Virus record (IMG/VR): IMGVR_UViG_3300005471_000015
Span: 1 to 63,230 of that record
DNA: 63,230 bases
From: a virus
Strand: one strand, 5' to 3'
This document shows, one piece after another, positions 49,075 to 56,876 of the stretch; positions within the stretch are counted from its first letter, which is position 1, and every line of letters starts with the position of its first letter. A program made the position numbers and the translations under genes. Below the pieces are notes generated by a model. It made no database searches. It was not told the origin of the DNA and worked only from the letters and a program-made list of their open reading frames with translations.

Positions 49075-49685
49075 CCATGCCTCAGTTCTCGGAACCCGGT
49101 GAAGACTTTTCGGGCGTCCGCATCAACCCGGCCGACGCGATCGGCCACCTCCTCCTGGTGTGGGTCGTGGAGTACATCGCCCACAGCCCAACCCGGCACA
49201 CCCGAGCCGACAAGCCCTCCGACGTGATCGTGGTGGACGTTGTCGACCTGGACGTGGAGGACCCCGGCACCGGACAACCCGGCTTCCTGGCCCGGCACTC
49301 CTGGTGGCGGCAGTCGAAGTTGATCCAGTCGCTACGACCCCGGGTGGGTGACCCCAACCCGCTCCTGGCCTACATGAGCAAGGGCGGAGCCAACCCTGGC
49401 TTCAACGCTCCGTTCATTCTGACCAGCGCGACGAAGGAGCCGGCTGCCCAGCAGCGGGCACTTGAGTGGCTGGGGCGCAACCCTGGGTTCATCCCGAGCG
49501 AGCCGTTCAATTCAGCCCAGGTGCAACAGGGTGCCGGTCAGGCGCCCATGGTCCAGGAGCCGGCGGTGGACAAGCCGCCGCCGAGCCTGCTGGAGCGGAT
49601 GGCCCTGGGTGGACAACGGGGCGCTGATCGGCTGGCCCATCTGCGGCCCCCTCCGCAAGAGGGTCAGGGACCAATTCCGTTCTGA
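49071..49685 (+). CDS. Conserved actinophage replication-region protein
   Basis: 204 residues. DAIGHLLLVWVVEYIAHSPTRH, DVIVVDVVDLD and PFILTSATKEPAAQQRALEWL follow a protein widely found beside Cas4-like nuclease and primase genes in actinophages. A beta-barrel core with a disordered Pro-rich, PF-ended tail (GPIPF) resembles single-stranded DNA-binding proteins, whose C-terminal tip recruits partners. That role is inference. Confidence 0.65.
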   Translation: MTMPQFSEPGEDFSGVRINPADAIGHLLLVWVVEYIAHSPTRHTRADKPSDVIVVDVVDLDVEDPGTGQPGFLARHSWWRQSKLIQSLRPRVGDPNPLLAYMSKGGANPGFNAPFILTSATKEPAAQQRALEWLGRNPGFIPSEPFNSAQVQQGAGQAPMVQEPAVDKPPPSLLERMALGGQRGADRLAHLRPPPQEGQGPIPF

Positions 49686-49693
49686 TGTGAAAA

Positions 49694-49734
49694 GTCACCG
49701 CTCCCAGGGCCACCCAGATCCTGGGAGCGGTGAC
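49694..49734 (+). terminator. Strong hairpin after the nuclease operon
   Basis: GTCACCGCTCCCAGG pairs perfectly (15 bp) with CCTGGGAGCGGTGAC around 11 bases. The following bases contain only scattered T, so it may be a weak terminator or a 3'-end stabiliser. Confidence 0.6.
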
Positions 49735-49757
49735 ATTCCTACCAACCAACTCGACGG

Positions 49758-49870
49758 TAAGTCTAGGTGACGGTGTGCCCCCTAGACCGGAACAAGACCC
49801 TGTGGCAGCATGAGCGTCACCCTAAGAGGCCACGCTGCCGCAAGGGCCTACACCTCCCCCTGAAGGAGGG
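49758..49870 (+). promoter_or_regulatory. Structured leader of the primase-helicase gene
   Basis: GTCTAGG/CCTAGAC form one hairpin; GGTGACG, which overlaps it, can instead pair with CGTCACC further on; GGCAGC/GCTGCC and AGGCC/GGCCT add further helices. At the end CCTCC pairs with the ribosome binding site GGAGG. Mutually exclusive pairings and a hidden binding site suggest translational or attenuation control. Confidence 0.45.
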
Positions 49871-52315
49871 ATGAGATTGAGGCTAGCAGATGTCGCCGCG
49901 ATCTGGGTTAACAGTGGGGTGTCGGTCACCCCGATCAAGCCTGACCAGACCAAGCGGCCGAGCGTGCGCTGGGGCGAGTTCCAGGTCAAACCCCCGACGA
50001 TCCCGGTGGTCGAGGAGTGGTGGGGCAACGGGCAGCAGTACGGCCTGGCCCTGATCTGTGGGGCGGTCTCCGGGAACCTGGAGATGGTGGAGCTGGAGGG
50101 TCGGGGGTGCACCTCTGCACACTTGACTGAGGTCCAGAACCGGATGGATGAGGCGGGGATCGGGCACATCTGGGACCTGCTCAACAGTCCCAGCGGCTAC
50201 TCGGAGATGTCCCCGTCGGGCGGCATCCACCTGCTTTATCGGATTACCGATCACAAGGTGCCCGGTAATACGAAAATCGCCAAGGACGATGAGGGTCTGG
50301 TCCTGTGCGAGACCCGAGGCGAAGGCGGCTACGTCATCGTGGCCCCCACCTCGGGCCTGTGCCACCCCAGCGGGGAGAGCTGGCTCCTGCTGCAGGGAAC
50401 TTATGGTGTCCTACCTGAGCTGACCTGGTACGAACGGTGCCAGCTTCATGAGGCGCTTCGCTCCGCGCTGGACTGTTCACCGGAGCCCGCCCCAATTACA
50501 CTGCCAGCAGTACCCGAGGTTCCCGCCGCGCTCCCCGGTTCCCCCCGAACTGGGTCGAGCGCGGCGGTTCTTACCCCCGGCGATGACTTCGAGCAGCGCA
50601 CCGACTGGCTGGACATCCTGGGCCCGCATGGCTGGACCCTGGAGTCTGACCGTGGCCGGGAGCGGCAGTGGACTCGCCCTGACAAGGACCCTCGGCTGGG
50701 GTCCTCGGCCACGACGGGTCATGCCGGCGACCGGGACCGGTTGTACGTGTTCAGTACCAGCACACTGTTCAGGGCGCAGACGCCGTACACCAAGTTCGGC
50801 GCCTACACACTGCTGAACCATGGTGGGGACTTCCATGCCGCTGCGGCCGCTCTCCGGGCGCAGGGTTACGGCAGCAGAGGCCCGTCGGAACTGGAGCCAT
50901 GGGTCCCCGGTGACAACGATATTCAACAGGTCCTTTTTGACGCGTATGACATGAGCGATGCCGGCAACAGTCAGCATTTGCACAATCGCATAAAAGGGTC
51001 ATTCCGGTACTTGTTGGAGGAAAAGTCCTATATCTGTTGGGATGGTGTGCAATGGGCGACTGACCAGCGATTCCGGGTGGAGTACGAGTTCACCACCATG
51101 GCCCTGGAGCTGTCTCAGGAGGCGTCCCGGGCCGGCAATGAAATGTGGGCCAAGTGGTGGGTCCGGGCCCGTAACCAGGCCCGGACCGAGGCCGCCGTGC
51201 GGGGCCTGCGGAAGATCCCGGGCTTCACGGTGACAGCGGCCGACCTGAACCATGATCGTCGGGTGCTGAACCTGAAGAACGGGATCTTCGACCTGATGAC
51301 GGCCGAGCTGCTTCCGCACGACCCGGAGCGGATGATGACCCGGACGATGGGCGTGTCCTACGACCCGGAGGCGACCTGTCCCCGGTTCGACAGCTTCATG
51401 TCGAAGGTGCTGCCGGACGACACGATGCGGGCATACGTACAACGGGCGCTTGGTTACAGCCTGTTGGGAGACGCGGATCAGCGCTCCCTGTTCCTTGTGT
51501 GCGGTCCCTCGGGAACGGGCAAGTCCACCCTGATGGCGATCATGGAGATGGTGTTCGGAGGCTACGGGCTCGCGGCACCCTCAGGTACGTTGCGGGCCAA
51601 CTACAAGGAACAATCCGGTCCATCGTTAGATTTACATATGTTGCGTGGGCGTCGGTTCGTGTCCACCTCCGAGACGAACGAGCACACCGCCTACAACGAG
51701 GACCTGATCAAACGGCTGACTGGCCGGGACACGATACAGTCCCGCAGCCTGTACGAGTCGTTCCAAGCCTGGTCCCCGGTGTGCACTCTGTGGCTGGCCA
51801 CCAACCACCCGCCCAAGTTCAGCTCGGATGACGACGCCCTGTGGCGTCGAGTCAAGATCCTTCCGTTCAACACGGTCCTCCTGGGCGAGGGCGAGGTGTC
51901 TGACTACGCTCACAACGTCCTGGCCGATGAGCGGGATGGGATCTTCACCTGGCTGGTGGCCGGGCTACGGGAGTACCTGATCCACGGCCTGGGGGAGCCG
52001 GAGGAAGTGCAGCAGGTGGCCCGGGAGACCCGGCTGCAGACCGACTCGGTGGCCCGGTACATCGAAGACCAGGTGGCCGACGGGATCCTGGTCCAGGAGG
52101 AGATGTGCCAGATCCGGTCCAGTGAGCTGTACCAGATGTACAGCACATGGGCTCGAACGATGGGGGAGCGCCCGCTGGGCAACCGTCGATTCAGCAACCG
52201 GATCCAGGTCGGGTTCCCGGAGCTGGAGCTGGTCCGGTTGCAGGGCAACTACTTCTGGACGGGTCTGGGGCGGGCGGCCACGGCGAGTGTGTTGGGGACG
52301 TTCCAGGCCCCCTGA
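49871..52315 (+). CDS. Primase-polymerase and SF3 helicase
   Basis: 814 residues. About residues 1-190 are an AEP-type primase-polymerase domain (GLALICGAVSGNLEMVELE, then SPSGGIHLLYR with the S-x-H motif). A linker, then about 420-480, gives a D5-N-like region (RVLNLKNGIFDLMT). Residues 540-680 are a superfamily 3 helicase with Walker A CGPSGTGKST, B and C motifs in VSTSETNE and WLATNHPPKF. This is the only replicase found and probably opens and primes the origin, using host polymerase for elongation. Confidence 0.9.
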   Translation: MRLRLADVAAIWVNSGVSVTPIKPDQTKRPSVRWGEFQVKPPTIPVVEEWWGNGQQYGLALICGAVSGNLEMVELEGRGCTSAHLTEVQNRMDEAGIGHIWDLLNSPSGYSEMSPSGGIHLLYRITDHKVPGNTKIAKDDEGLVLCETRGEGGYVIVAPTSGLCHPSGESWLLLQGTYGVLPELTWYERCQLHEALRSALDCSPEPAPITLPAVPEVPAALPGSPRTGSSAAVLTPGDDFEQRTDWLDILGPHGWTLESDRGRERQWTRPDKDPRLGSSATTGHAGDRDRLYVFSTSTLFRAQTPYTKFGAYTLLNHGGDFHAAAAALRAQGYGSRGPSELEPWVPGDNDIQQVLFDAYDMSDAGNSQHLHNRIKGSFRYLLEEKSYICWDGVQWATDQRFRVEYEFTTMALELSQEASRAGNEMWAKWWVRARNQARTEAAVRGLRKIPGFTVTAADLNHDRRVLNLKNGIFDLMTAELLPHDPERMMTRTMGVSYDPEATCPRFDSFMSKVLPDDTMRAYVQRALGYSLLGDADQRSLFLVCGPSGTGKSTLMAIMEMVFGGYGLAAPSGTLRANYKEQSGPSLDLHMLRGRRFVSTSETNEHTAYNEDLIKRLTGRDTIQSRSLYESFQAWSPVCTLWLATNHPPKFSSDDDALWRRVKILPFNTVLLGEGEVSDYAHNVLADERDGIFTWLVAGLREYLIHGLGEPEEVQQVARETRLQTDSVARYIEDQVADGILVQEEMCQIRSSELYQMYSTWARTMGERPLGNRRFSNRIQVGFPELELVRLQGNYFWTGLGRAATASVLGTFQAP

Positions 52316-52326
52316 CCCGGAAAAAC

Positions 52327-52354
52327 TTGCACCCACCCCTCCCTGTGCTACTCT
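52327..52354 (+). promoter_or_regulatory. Putative promoter with C-rich spacer
   Basis: TTGCAC at 52327-52332, 16-base spacer with CCACCCCTCCC, TACTCT at 52349-52354. Drives the two ParB-like genes. The first transcribed bases can form a hairpin CTTGCG/CGCAAG (52353-52376) just before the ribosome binding site. Confidence 0.5.
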
Positions 52355-52386
52355 TGCGGTAGACCCCGACGCAAGAAGGGAGGAAA

Positions 52387-53169
52387 ATGGGACAACGAGT
52401 GCCTTTGTCCAGCATTTGGACAAATAGGGCACTGGACCCTGATGACGATATCAGCAAACTTGCTGAGCACATCAATGATTCAGGTCTCCAGGTACCTATC
52501 CTAGTCAGCAGCGACTACATACTCATCGATGGTCTCCGTCGCCTGAAGGCTGTTGCCAGTCTCGATCAGACCACTATCGAAGTGGTCGCTGTGAATCTGT
52601 TCGATCAGGCAATGGCCTGGATCAAGCGGGCCCGGGAGCATGGTGTCGAGGCTCGCCCACTGGTACCTCGACGGATCGCGGAACTGTATGCAGCTTGTCG
52701 CCCGTTGATGAACCTGTCGCGGTCGCTCAAGATGCGCGGAGTCCAGTACGGGACCGGGGTCCGCGTTGGCGGAAGACCAAGTTTCCTCGACGCTATTGGA
52801 CTGGAGTCAGAGTCATACCTGCAGGCTGTCACCCAGATCTACCGAATGGCCGAACGGGACGATGACAAAGGTCGATGGGCCCGGGACATGTTGCCATTGG
52901 TGGACAACGAAACCGTGTCACCGTACATGGCCCTGGACTACGTCCGGAGACGTACCGAGAAGGGCAACGTCGTCAAGCTGGAGGAACAACGACTGGTCGT
53001 CATGAACACGAGGGCGGCCTTGACGGGAATCCTGTACAGCCTGCGGCAACTGGGTCCCCTGGACCCGGAACTCAACCGGGACACCGAAGGACTCATCGAT
53101 GATCTACGAAGGATGCGACGCACCCTCCACCAACTCATCAACCGACTCACCAAGGAGCAAACGCAGTGA
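52387..53169 (+). CDS. ParB-fold protein 1
   Basis: 260 residues, ATG after GGGAGGAAA. VPLSSIWTNRALDPDDDISKLAEHI and ILIDGLRRLKA match the ParB/Srx N-terminal domain; the CTP-binding box G-E-R-R reads G-L-R-R. A helical middle, SFLDAIGLESESYLQAVTQIYRMA, might include a DNA-binding helix pair, and the C-terminus is a coiled coil. No ParA is encoded. It may regulate replication, bind DNA, or cooperate with the parS sites (unproven). Confidence 0.7.
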   Translation: MGQRVPLSSIWTNRALDPDDDISKLAEHINDSGLQVPILVSSDYILIDGLRRLKAVASLDQTTIEVVAVNLFDQAMAWIKRAREHGVEARPLVPRRIAELYAACRPLMNLSRSLKMRGVQYGTGVRVGGRPSFLDAIGLESESYLQAVTQIYRMAERDDDKGRWARDMLPLVDNETVSPYMALDYVRRRTEKGNVVKLEEQRLVVMNTRAALTGILYSLRQLGPLDPELNRDTEGLIDDLRRMRRTLHQLINRLTKEQTQ

Positions 53170-53966
53170 GTGAAACCACCTACACCGTGGAGAAGATCCC
53201 GGTAAAACTTCTTGAGGTGGATCCTCGCGTACAACGGGATCAGCTCAAGATGAAGAAGGTCATGGAGATCGAAAAGAACTTCAATGACGATGCCGCTGGC
53301 GTGCTGTACATCTCCCGGCGCAAGGACTCCGGGCTGTACATCATCGACGGCTGGCACCGTAAGGAAGCCATGTTCCGCAAGAACCCGGACTACGAGGCGA
53401 CCTGCCACGTGTTCGAGGGCCTGACCCTGGCCCAGGAGGCGCTCATGTTCCTGGACCTGAACTACGCCGACAAGCCGACGCAGCTCGACAAGTACAAGGT
53501 GCGGCTGGCGGCCGAAGACGCGGAGTCCATGCTCATCGAGCAGATCACCACATCCCGCGGGTGGAAGGTCCACCCGGTGCCGGCGCCCAGCCACATTCAG
53601 GCGGTCAGCGCCCTGTACCGCATCCTTCTCCTGTCGGAGAAGGTGCACGCGGAACCGCACCTGCTCGACGCCACGCTCCTGGTCATCACCCGGGCGTGGG
53701 GCAACGATCAGCATGGATCTCAGGCAGTCATCCTGGAGGGCATCGCGGCGGTCATCGCCGAGTACGGGGACAAGCTGAACCTCGGTGTCCTGGTCGAGAA
53801 GCTGCGGGACCGTGGTGGAGGGCCCCGGGAGCTGCACACCAACGCAACAGCGTTGGCGGCTACTCGCAACGGTCGAGTGGTCAATGCGGTGTCCGAGCTG
53901 GTGGTGGCGACCTACAACCGCAGCCTGCGTGGCCGTGGTGTGACGCCGTGGCGGAAGCAGACCTAG
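53166..53966 (+). CDS. ParB-fold protein 2 (ParB-like nuclease type)
   Basis: 266 residues, ATGA-type overlap with protein 1. VEKIPVKLLEVDPRVQRDQLK and LYIIDGWHRKEAMF are the paired motifs of actinophage ParB-like nuclease-domain proteins (D-G-x-H-R). The rest is helical. Family knowledge: related phage proteins are uncharacterised or act in DNA metabolism. It shares an operon with ParB-fold protein 1. Confidence 0.75.
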   Translation: MSETTYTVEKIPVKLLEVDPRVQRDQLKMKKVMEIEKNFNDDAAGVLYISRRKDSGLYIIDGWHRKEAMFRKNPDYEATCHVFEGLTLAQEALMFLDLNYADKPTQLDKYKVRLAAEDAESMLIEQITTSRGWKVHPVPAPSHIQAVSALYRILLLSEKVHAEPHLLDATLLVITRAWGNDQHGSQAVILEGIAAVIAEYGDKLNLGVLVEKLRDRGGGPRELHTNATALAATRNGRVVNAVSELVVATYNRSLRGRGVTPWRKQT

Positions 53967-53967
53967 C

Positions 53968-54042
53968 CGACGTCTCACGTCAGCACAGATCGGATCCATG
54001 CTGACATGTCACTCCAGTTGCAACCCATGTCGAATCTGACAT
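53968..54042 (+). repeat. Short YGAC/pentamer array 8
   Basis: CGAC at 53968 and TGAC at 54002 (spacing 34) with words such as GTCTC ACGTC AGCAC, just behind the stop codon of ParB-fold protein 2 and before a terminator. Confidence 0.6.
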
Positions 54043-54049
54043 GACAAAC

Positions 54050-54088
54050 AAAAAAGGCGCCCTGCCACTGCGGCAGGGCGCCTTTTTT
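54050..54088. terminator. Bidirectional terminator
   Basis: AAAAAAGGCGCCCTGCC pairs with GGCAGGGCGCCTTTTTT around five bases. Separates the rightward replication operon from the leftward gene ending at 54099. Confidence 0.95.
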
Positions 54089-54098
54089 GTGTCTTCGG

Positions 54099-54794
54099 TT
54101 AGCTCAGGTGCACCTCGGTCTGGGTGTGGTACCCGTTCCCGTTGAAAGTCGGAACCGGCTTGTTCTTCAGCTCCGACTTGACGGTGGCGACGTAGCCGGG
54201 GCTCGCCTCAGCGAGCCGCGCCAGTTCGTCCACCGTAGCTTCGGGACGCTCCCGGAGCAGGATGTGGATCCGCTCCCGTTTGGTCAGCTTCTTCTCGGTC
54301 GGGACCACGTCGACAACACGTTCCCTGGTTGCTCGTGCATCCTTGAGGCCGTCGACTTTGACTTCCAGGTCCCGCATCTGGGACTGGACTTCCATGACCC
54401 CCACGGATCCAGTGATCATGAAGGCGTCGATGGCACCAGGGAGCAGGAACGCCTGAGTCTCATCGTGCCCCCAGCGAAGGAACGCGTCCTTCTGGTGGAA
54501 GTACGAGACATAGGCGGTCACTCCCGCAATGCACACGGTGGCGCCGATCCTGACCCCGATACCGATCCAGCGTAGGACGCCGGGCTTCTCGGGGATGGGG
54601 ATCCTGCTTCCGACCTCGAAGGAGATGAGCAGCAGGGACGGGGAGACGATCGCGATGAGGATCGAGAAGAAGTTGAGTTCTGCGTGGAGCACGTTGAACG
54701 TGGCTGACACAAGGTAGCCGACAACCACCATGCTCCGGTTGGCCCACAGGAGCCATTGGAGGTGTTTGAGCTTTTTCTGAAGTCGTTCGAGCAT
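54099..54794 (-). CDS. DUF2637/SpdB-like membrane protein with C-terminal HTH
   Basis: 231 residues. Four membrane spans (about 14-33, 38-60, 75-97 and 112-135), with SYFHQKDAFLRWG...LLPGAIDAFMI as in DUF2637, the family of Streptomyces plasmid spread proteins. A coiled segment and a helix-turn-helix, KRERIHILLRERPEATVDELARL, follow. Family knowledge: Spd proteins assist intramycelial plasmid spreading. In a phage it could help spread or membrane-link DNA in hyphae (inference). Confidence 0.75.
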   Translation of the reverse strand: MLERLQKKLKHLQWLLWANRSMVVVGYLVSATFNVLHAELNFFSILIAIVSPSLLLISFEVGSRIPIPEKPGVLRWIGIGVRIGATVCIAGVTAYVSYFHQKDAFLRWGHDETQAFLLPGAIDAFMITGSVGVMEVQSQMRDLEVKVDGLKDARATRERVVDVVPTEKKLTKRERIHILLRERPEATVDELARLAEASPGYVATVKSELKNKPVPTFNGNGYHTQTEVHLS

Positions 54795-54884
54795 GGTTCA
54801 TCCCTCCCTAAAGGGTTGAATAAGGGTGATTGTTCGGGGCCGACGGGGGCGTAGCCTCATCCGTCCGGTCACCCGGATTACACA

Positions 54885-54913
54885 ACAGTACCCGAGGGAG
54901 GGGTGGGTGTCAA
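54885..54913 (-). promoter_or_regulatory. Putative promoter with C-rich spacer
   Basis: On the minus strand TTGACA, a 17-base spacer with CCCACCCCTCCC, and TACTGT. Points at the SpdB-like gene, about 90 bases upstream of its ATG. One of the best matches to the consensus in the window. Confidence 0.65.
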
Positions 54914-54917
54914 GGGG

Positions 54918-55157
54918 TTAGGGAGTTTTCCTGAACACTCCCCGTGCGAGCCGGCACCAGAAGCACCGGCAGGAACACCGAGGTGGCGGGTAGGTGATGT
55001 GCATCCAACAGCCACCTTGTGTCATGCAGTGTGGCCAGGCTCCCCAGTTCTCGTCCCACTCGGTCCTTGCCAGGAGCGGCAGGAACACCCTCGGCTTGCT
55101 GTACCAGTAGATGTACTCCCACACGAGCCGGAGCCCGCGTGGCTCTTGCTGTTCCAT
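54918..55157 (-). CDS. Small Cys/Trp-rich protein
   Basis: 79 residues; ATG 55157 with GAAGGAGGG upstream. VWEYIYWYSKPRVFLPLLA at the N-terminus and a C-terminal half with six cysteines (CMTQGGCWMH, CSCRCFWC) that may bind a metal. No family. A perfect 16-bp hairpin precedes it. Confidence 0.55.
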   Translation of the reverse strand: MEQQEPRGLRLVWEYIYWYSKPRVFLPLLARTEWDENWGAWPHCMTQGGCWMHITYPPPRCSCRCFWCRLARGVFRKTP

Positions 55158-55171
55158 GATCCCTCCTTCGA

Positions 55172-55210
55172 GTAACACGGGCGTAGGGTTTCGGCCTACG
55201 CCCGTGTTAC
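55172..55210. terminator. Perfect 16-bp hairpin between small genes
   Basis: GTAACACGGGCGTAGG pairs with CCTACGCCCGTGTTAC around seven bases. It lies after the stop of the gene at 55221 and 14 bases before the start of the next. No T-run; may be an attenuator or processing site. Confidence 0.7.
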
Positions 55211-55220
55211 CTCTTGAGAA

Positions 55221-55457
55221 CTAGTGGTACCGATGGTCAGGATCCGACACCCAGACGTAGCCGGTGTTGTTCGTGATCCTGCCCTTGAGCATCAACTCAA
55301 GTTGATCATCGGTGGCCTCGTCCAACGGGACATACTCACCGGTCACGCACTCCGTGCAGCCACAGCCAGGTGGATCTATGGCTATGGGCAGCTTCGGCAC
55401 CAGGTGCTCTGGCACCAGGGCCAGGTCACCGAGTCGCCGGATGTTGTCCTTGTTCAT
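55221..55457 (-). CDS. Small acidic protein with Cys pair
   Basis: 78 residues, ATG 55457 with AAGGAGGAATC. A Cys cluster CGCTEC in the middle and a beta-like C-terminus GYVWVSDPDHRYH. No family. Its leader contains a terminator behind the promoter at 55542. Confidence 0.6.
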   Translation of the reverse strand: MNKDNIRRLGDLALVPEHLVPKLPIAIDPPGCGCTECVTGEYVPLDEATDDQLELMLKGRITNNTGYVWVSDPDHRYH

Positions 55458-55470
55458 GATTCCTCCTTGA

Positions 55471-55516
55471 GGAAAAGGAATCCGGCCCCAGGGCTTCCGT
55501 ATGCCTGGGGCCGGAT
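55471..55516 (-). terminator. Terminator between promoter and gene
   Basis: ATCCGGCCCCAGG pairs with CCTGGGGCCGGAT over an 11-base loop, and on the minus strand is followed by TTCCTTTTCC. It lies between the promoter at 55542 and the gene at 55457, so expression must need read-through. Confidence 0.75.
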
Positions 55517-55541
55517 CCGTGGTGCTCTTTCTATCTCCTCT

Positions 55542-55569
55542 ACTGTAGCACGGGAGGGGAGGGTGTCAA
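55542..55569 (-). promoter_or_regulatory. Putative promoter with C-rich spacer
   Basis: On the minus strand TTGACA, a 16-base spacer with CCCTCCCCTCCC, and TACAGT. It drives the gene at 55457 through a terminator. Confidence 0.65.
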
Positions 55570-55757
55570 GAAGACTTGGGCTTCGGTTTCAGGATCACCT
55601 TGGCGCAGTCCTCGCACAAGGCCGCTACGCCGTACAACTTGGCTGGCTTGTGGCACTTGATGCCAACCGGCGCCCCGGCCCATGTCTCCCAGTCGATGAT
55701 CGCCTCGCATCTGTATTCAGCAGCCAACGTCGCAGTCCTCCACGTCGAGTCGTACAT
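55566..55757 (-). CDS. Small zinc-finger-like protein
   Basis: 63 residues, ATG 55757. Cysteines in YRCEAI, IKCHKP and ALCEDCAKV form a C-C-C-C set typical of short zinc ribbons; Lys-rich C-terminus. Overlaps the preceding gene by 41 bases. Confidence 0.6.
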   Translation of the reverse strand: MYDSTWRTATLAAEYRCEAIIDWETWAGAPVGIKCHKPAKLYGVAALCEDCAKVILKPKPKSS

Positions 55758-55968
55758 CGTGGCGACACCGGGCACCACGAGGTTCGACCTGCATCGCCTT
55801 GAGCATGTACTGCAGGAACGAGCAGGCGGTGCAGGTGTGGGGCAGGAACCCCATGACTCCGTGCCCCACGTGCGTGTACAGCTCGGCGTAGAGCAGGCTC
55901 CTGGCGGGCTGAGTCTCCCGCCAGGAGTCGTACTCTGCCTCGGTGAGGAACCAGCGGGTGGTGGCCAT
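55717..55968 (-). CDS. Small Cys-containing protein
   Basis: 83 residues; ATG 55968 in a TGATG overlap with the upstream stop. TTRWFLTEAEYDSWRETQPA is a common opening of short phage proteins. CTACSF and a C-terminal C-x-V-G-C could bind metal, but the tail lies in the overlap with the next gene. Function unknown. Confidence 0.5.
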   Translation of the reverse strand: MATTRWFLTEAEYDSWRETQPARSLLYAELYTHVGHGVMGFLPHTCTACSFLQYMLKAMQVEPRGARCRHDVRLDVEDCDVGC

Positions 55969-56450
55969 CAGTGGGAGTAGTGGAACAGGCACCAGCGGTT
56001 CTGGTTGTTGATCGCTGGATAGTGTGACCGACATTCGAGGATTTGTGGCTGGTTGAGTATTTCAAACCCATAGATCCGGATTTGGCTGCCGTAGCCGCAC
56101 ACCGTGTCCCAGCCGGTCGGCGGGTCAACGTGATCTGTGTGCCCGTGACTGTTCAGGAACCGCACCCGGACGTCGGCACACTCGTTCCGGTCGCTGCTGA
56201 ACCCATAGGTGGTGAACGTGCCGGAGTGGTGGCAGGTGACGAAGTTGCCGAACTGGAACCAGTAGTAGGGGGCCGGGAGCCAGGTCCCCCAGTCCGGCAG
56301 CATGTTGGGGTCGGTCCAGGAGTGCGAGCACGAGTAGGCGACGGCGGGGCTGCTGGTGGCGGCGTTGACGACGGCAGCGGTTCCCCCGATGAGGGTCAGT
56401 GCAGCGAAGATCGTCAATGCCTTGTTGCGGAGTTGGTTGGGGAATCTCAC
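55968..56450 (-). CDS. Secreted Cys-containing protein
   Basis: 160 residues; GTG 56450 with GGAGGAAAA upstream. Residues 1-30 are a clear signal peptide (basic start, ALTIFAALTLIGGTAAVVNA, then SSPAVA). The mature part has six cysteines and many aromatic residues, fitting an exported protein with disulfides. A secreted early-type phage protein could act on the cell surface, for instance in exclusion of other phages (inference). Confidence 0.7.
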   Translation of the reverse strand: MRFPNQLRNKALTIFAALTLIGGTAAVVNAATSSPAVAYSCSHSWTDPNMLPDWGTWLPAPYYWFQFGNFVTCHHSGTFTTYGFSSDRNECADVRVRFLNSHGHTDHVDPPTGWDTVCGYGSQIRIYGFEILNQPQILECRSHYPAINNQNRWCLFHYSH

Positions 56451-56671
56451 TTTTCCTCCGGTTTGTAGTCCTCCCACGCGGGGATGTGGCGGTGGACGAG
56501 GGTCAACCCGGTCCAGGTGAACCAGGTGCCCTCGGGGGTCATGATGGTTTGTCCTTCCATACGTTCCTGGAAGGTGGCGGCCTTGTCCAGGCTGCCGAAC
56601 TCTCTGATCTTGCCGCCGGGGAGAACAACACCCCAGGCGTCGTAGTCCCCGTCTTCAGCTCGTCTCATCAT
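56447..56671 (-). CDS. Small hypothetical protein
   Basis: 74 residues; tandem ATGs at 56671/56668 after CCAGGAGC. Beta-rich, with DAWGVVLPGGKIREF and TPEGTWFTWTGL. No family. Ends in an overlap with the secreted-protein start. Confidence 0.55.
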   Translation of the reverse strand: MMRRAEDGDYDAWGVVLPGGKIREFGSLDKAATFQERMEGQTIMTPEGTWFTWTGLTLVHRHIPAWEDYKPEEK

Positions 56672-56876
56672 GCTCCTGGGTCCGGACTCCTGCCTGATGA
56701 TCGATGACGAATCGTTGATCTTTAACGTGACCCTTGGCCATCCACCCATCGTCCAGGCACACGGCCACCATGTGTTGGTCATCGGCCAGGAGCCGCCCCC
56801 GACGGTCTACCCGGACTGTTGGCTGGGATTCCAGCGGGATGTCCTGGTCACAGTTGGGGCAGGTCACCACTCTCAT
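56655..56876 (-). CDS. Small zinc-ribbon-type protein
   Basis: 73 residues, ATG 56876. Opens MRVVTCPNCDQDIPL, one Cys pair of a ribbon, followed by a basic strand and a later cysteine (VAVCLDDG). Overlaps both neighbours by a few bases. Function unknown. Confidence 0.6.
   Translation of the reverse strand: MRVVTCPNCDQDIPLESQPTVRVDRRGRLLADDQHMVAVCLDDGWMAKGHVKDQRFVIDHQAGVRTQEHDETS

Noticed and set aside
52938-53999. 353-residue leftward frame opposite both ParB-fold genes
   Set aside because: Antisense to two recognised genes; contains no domain I can name.
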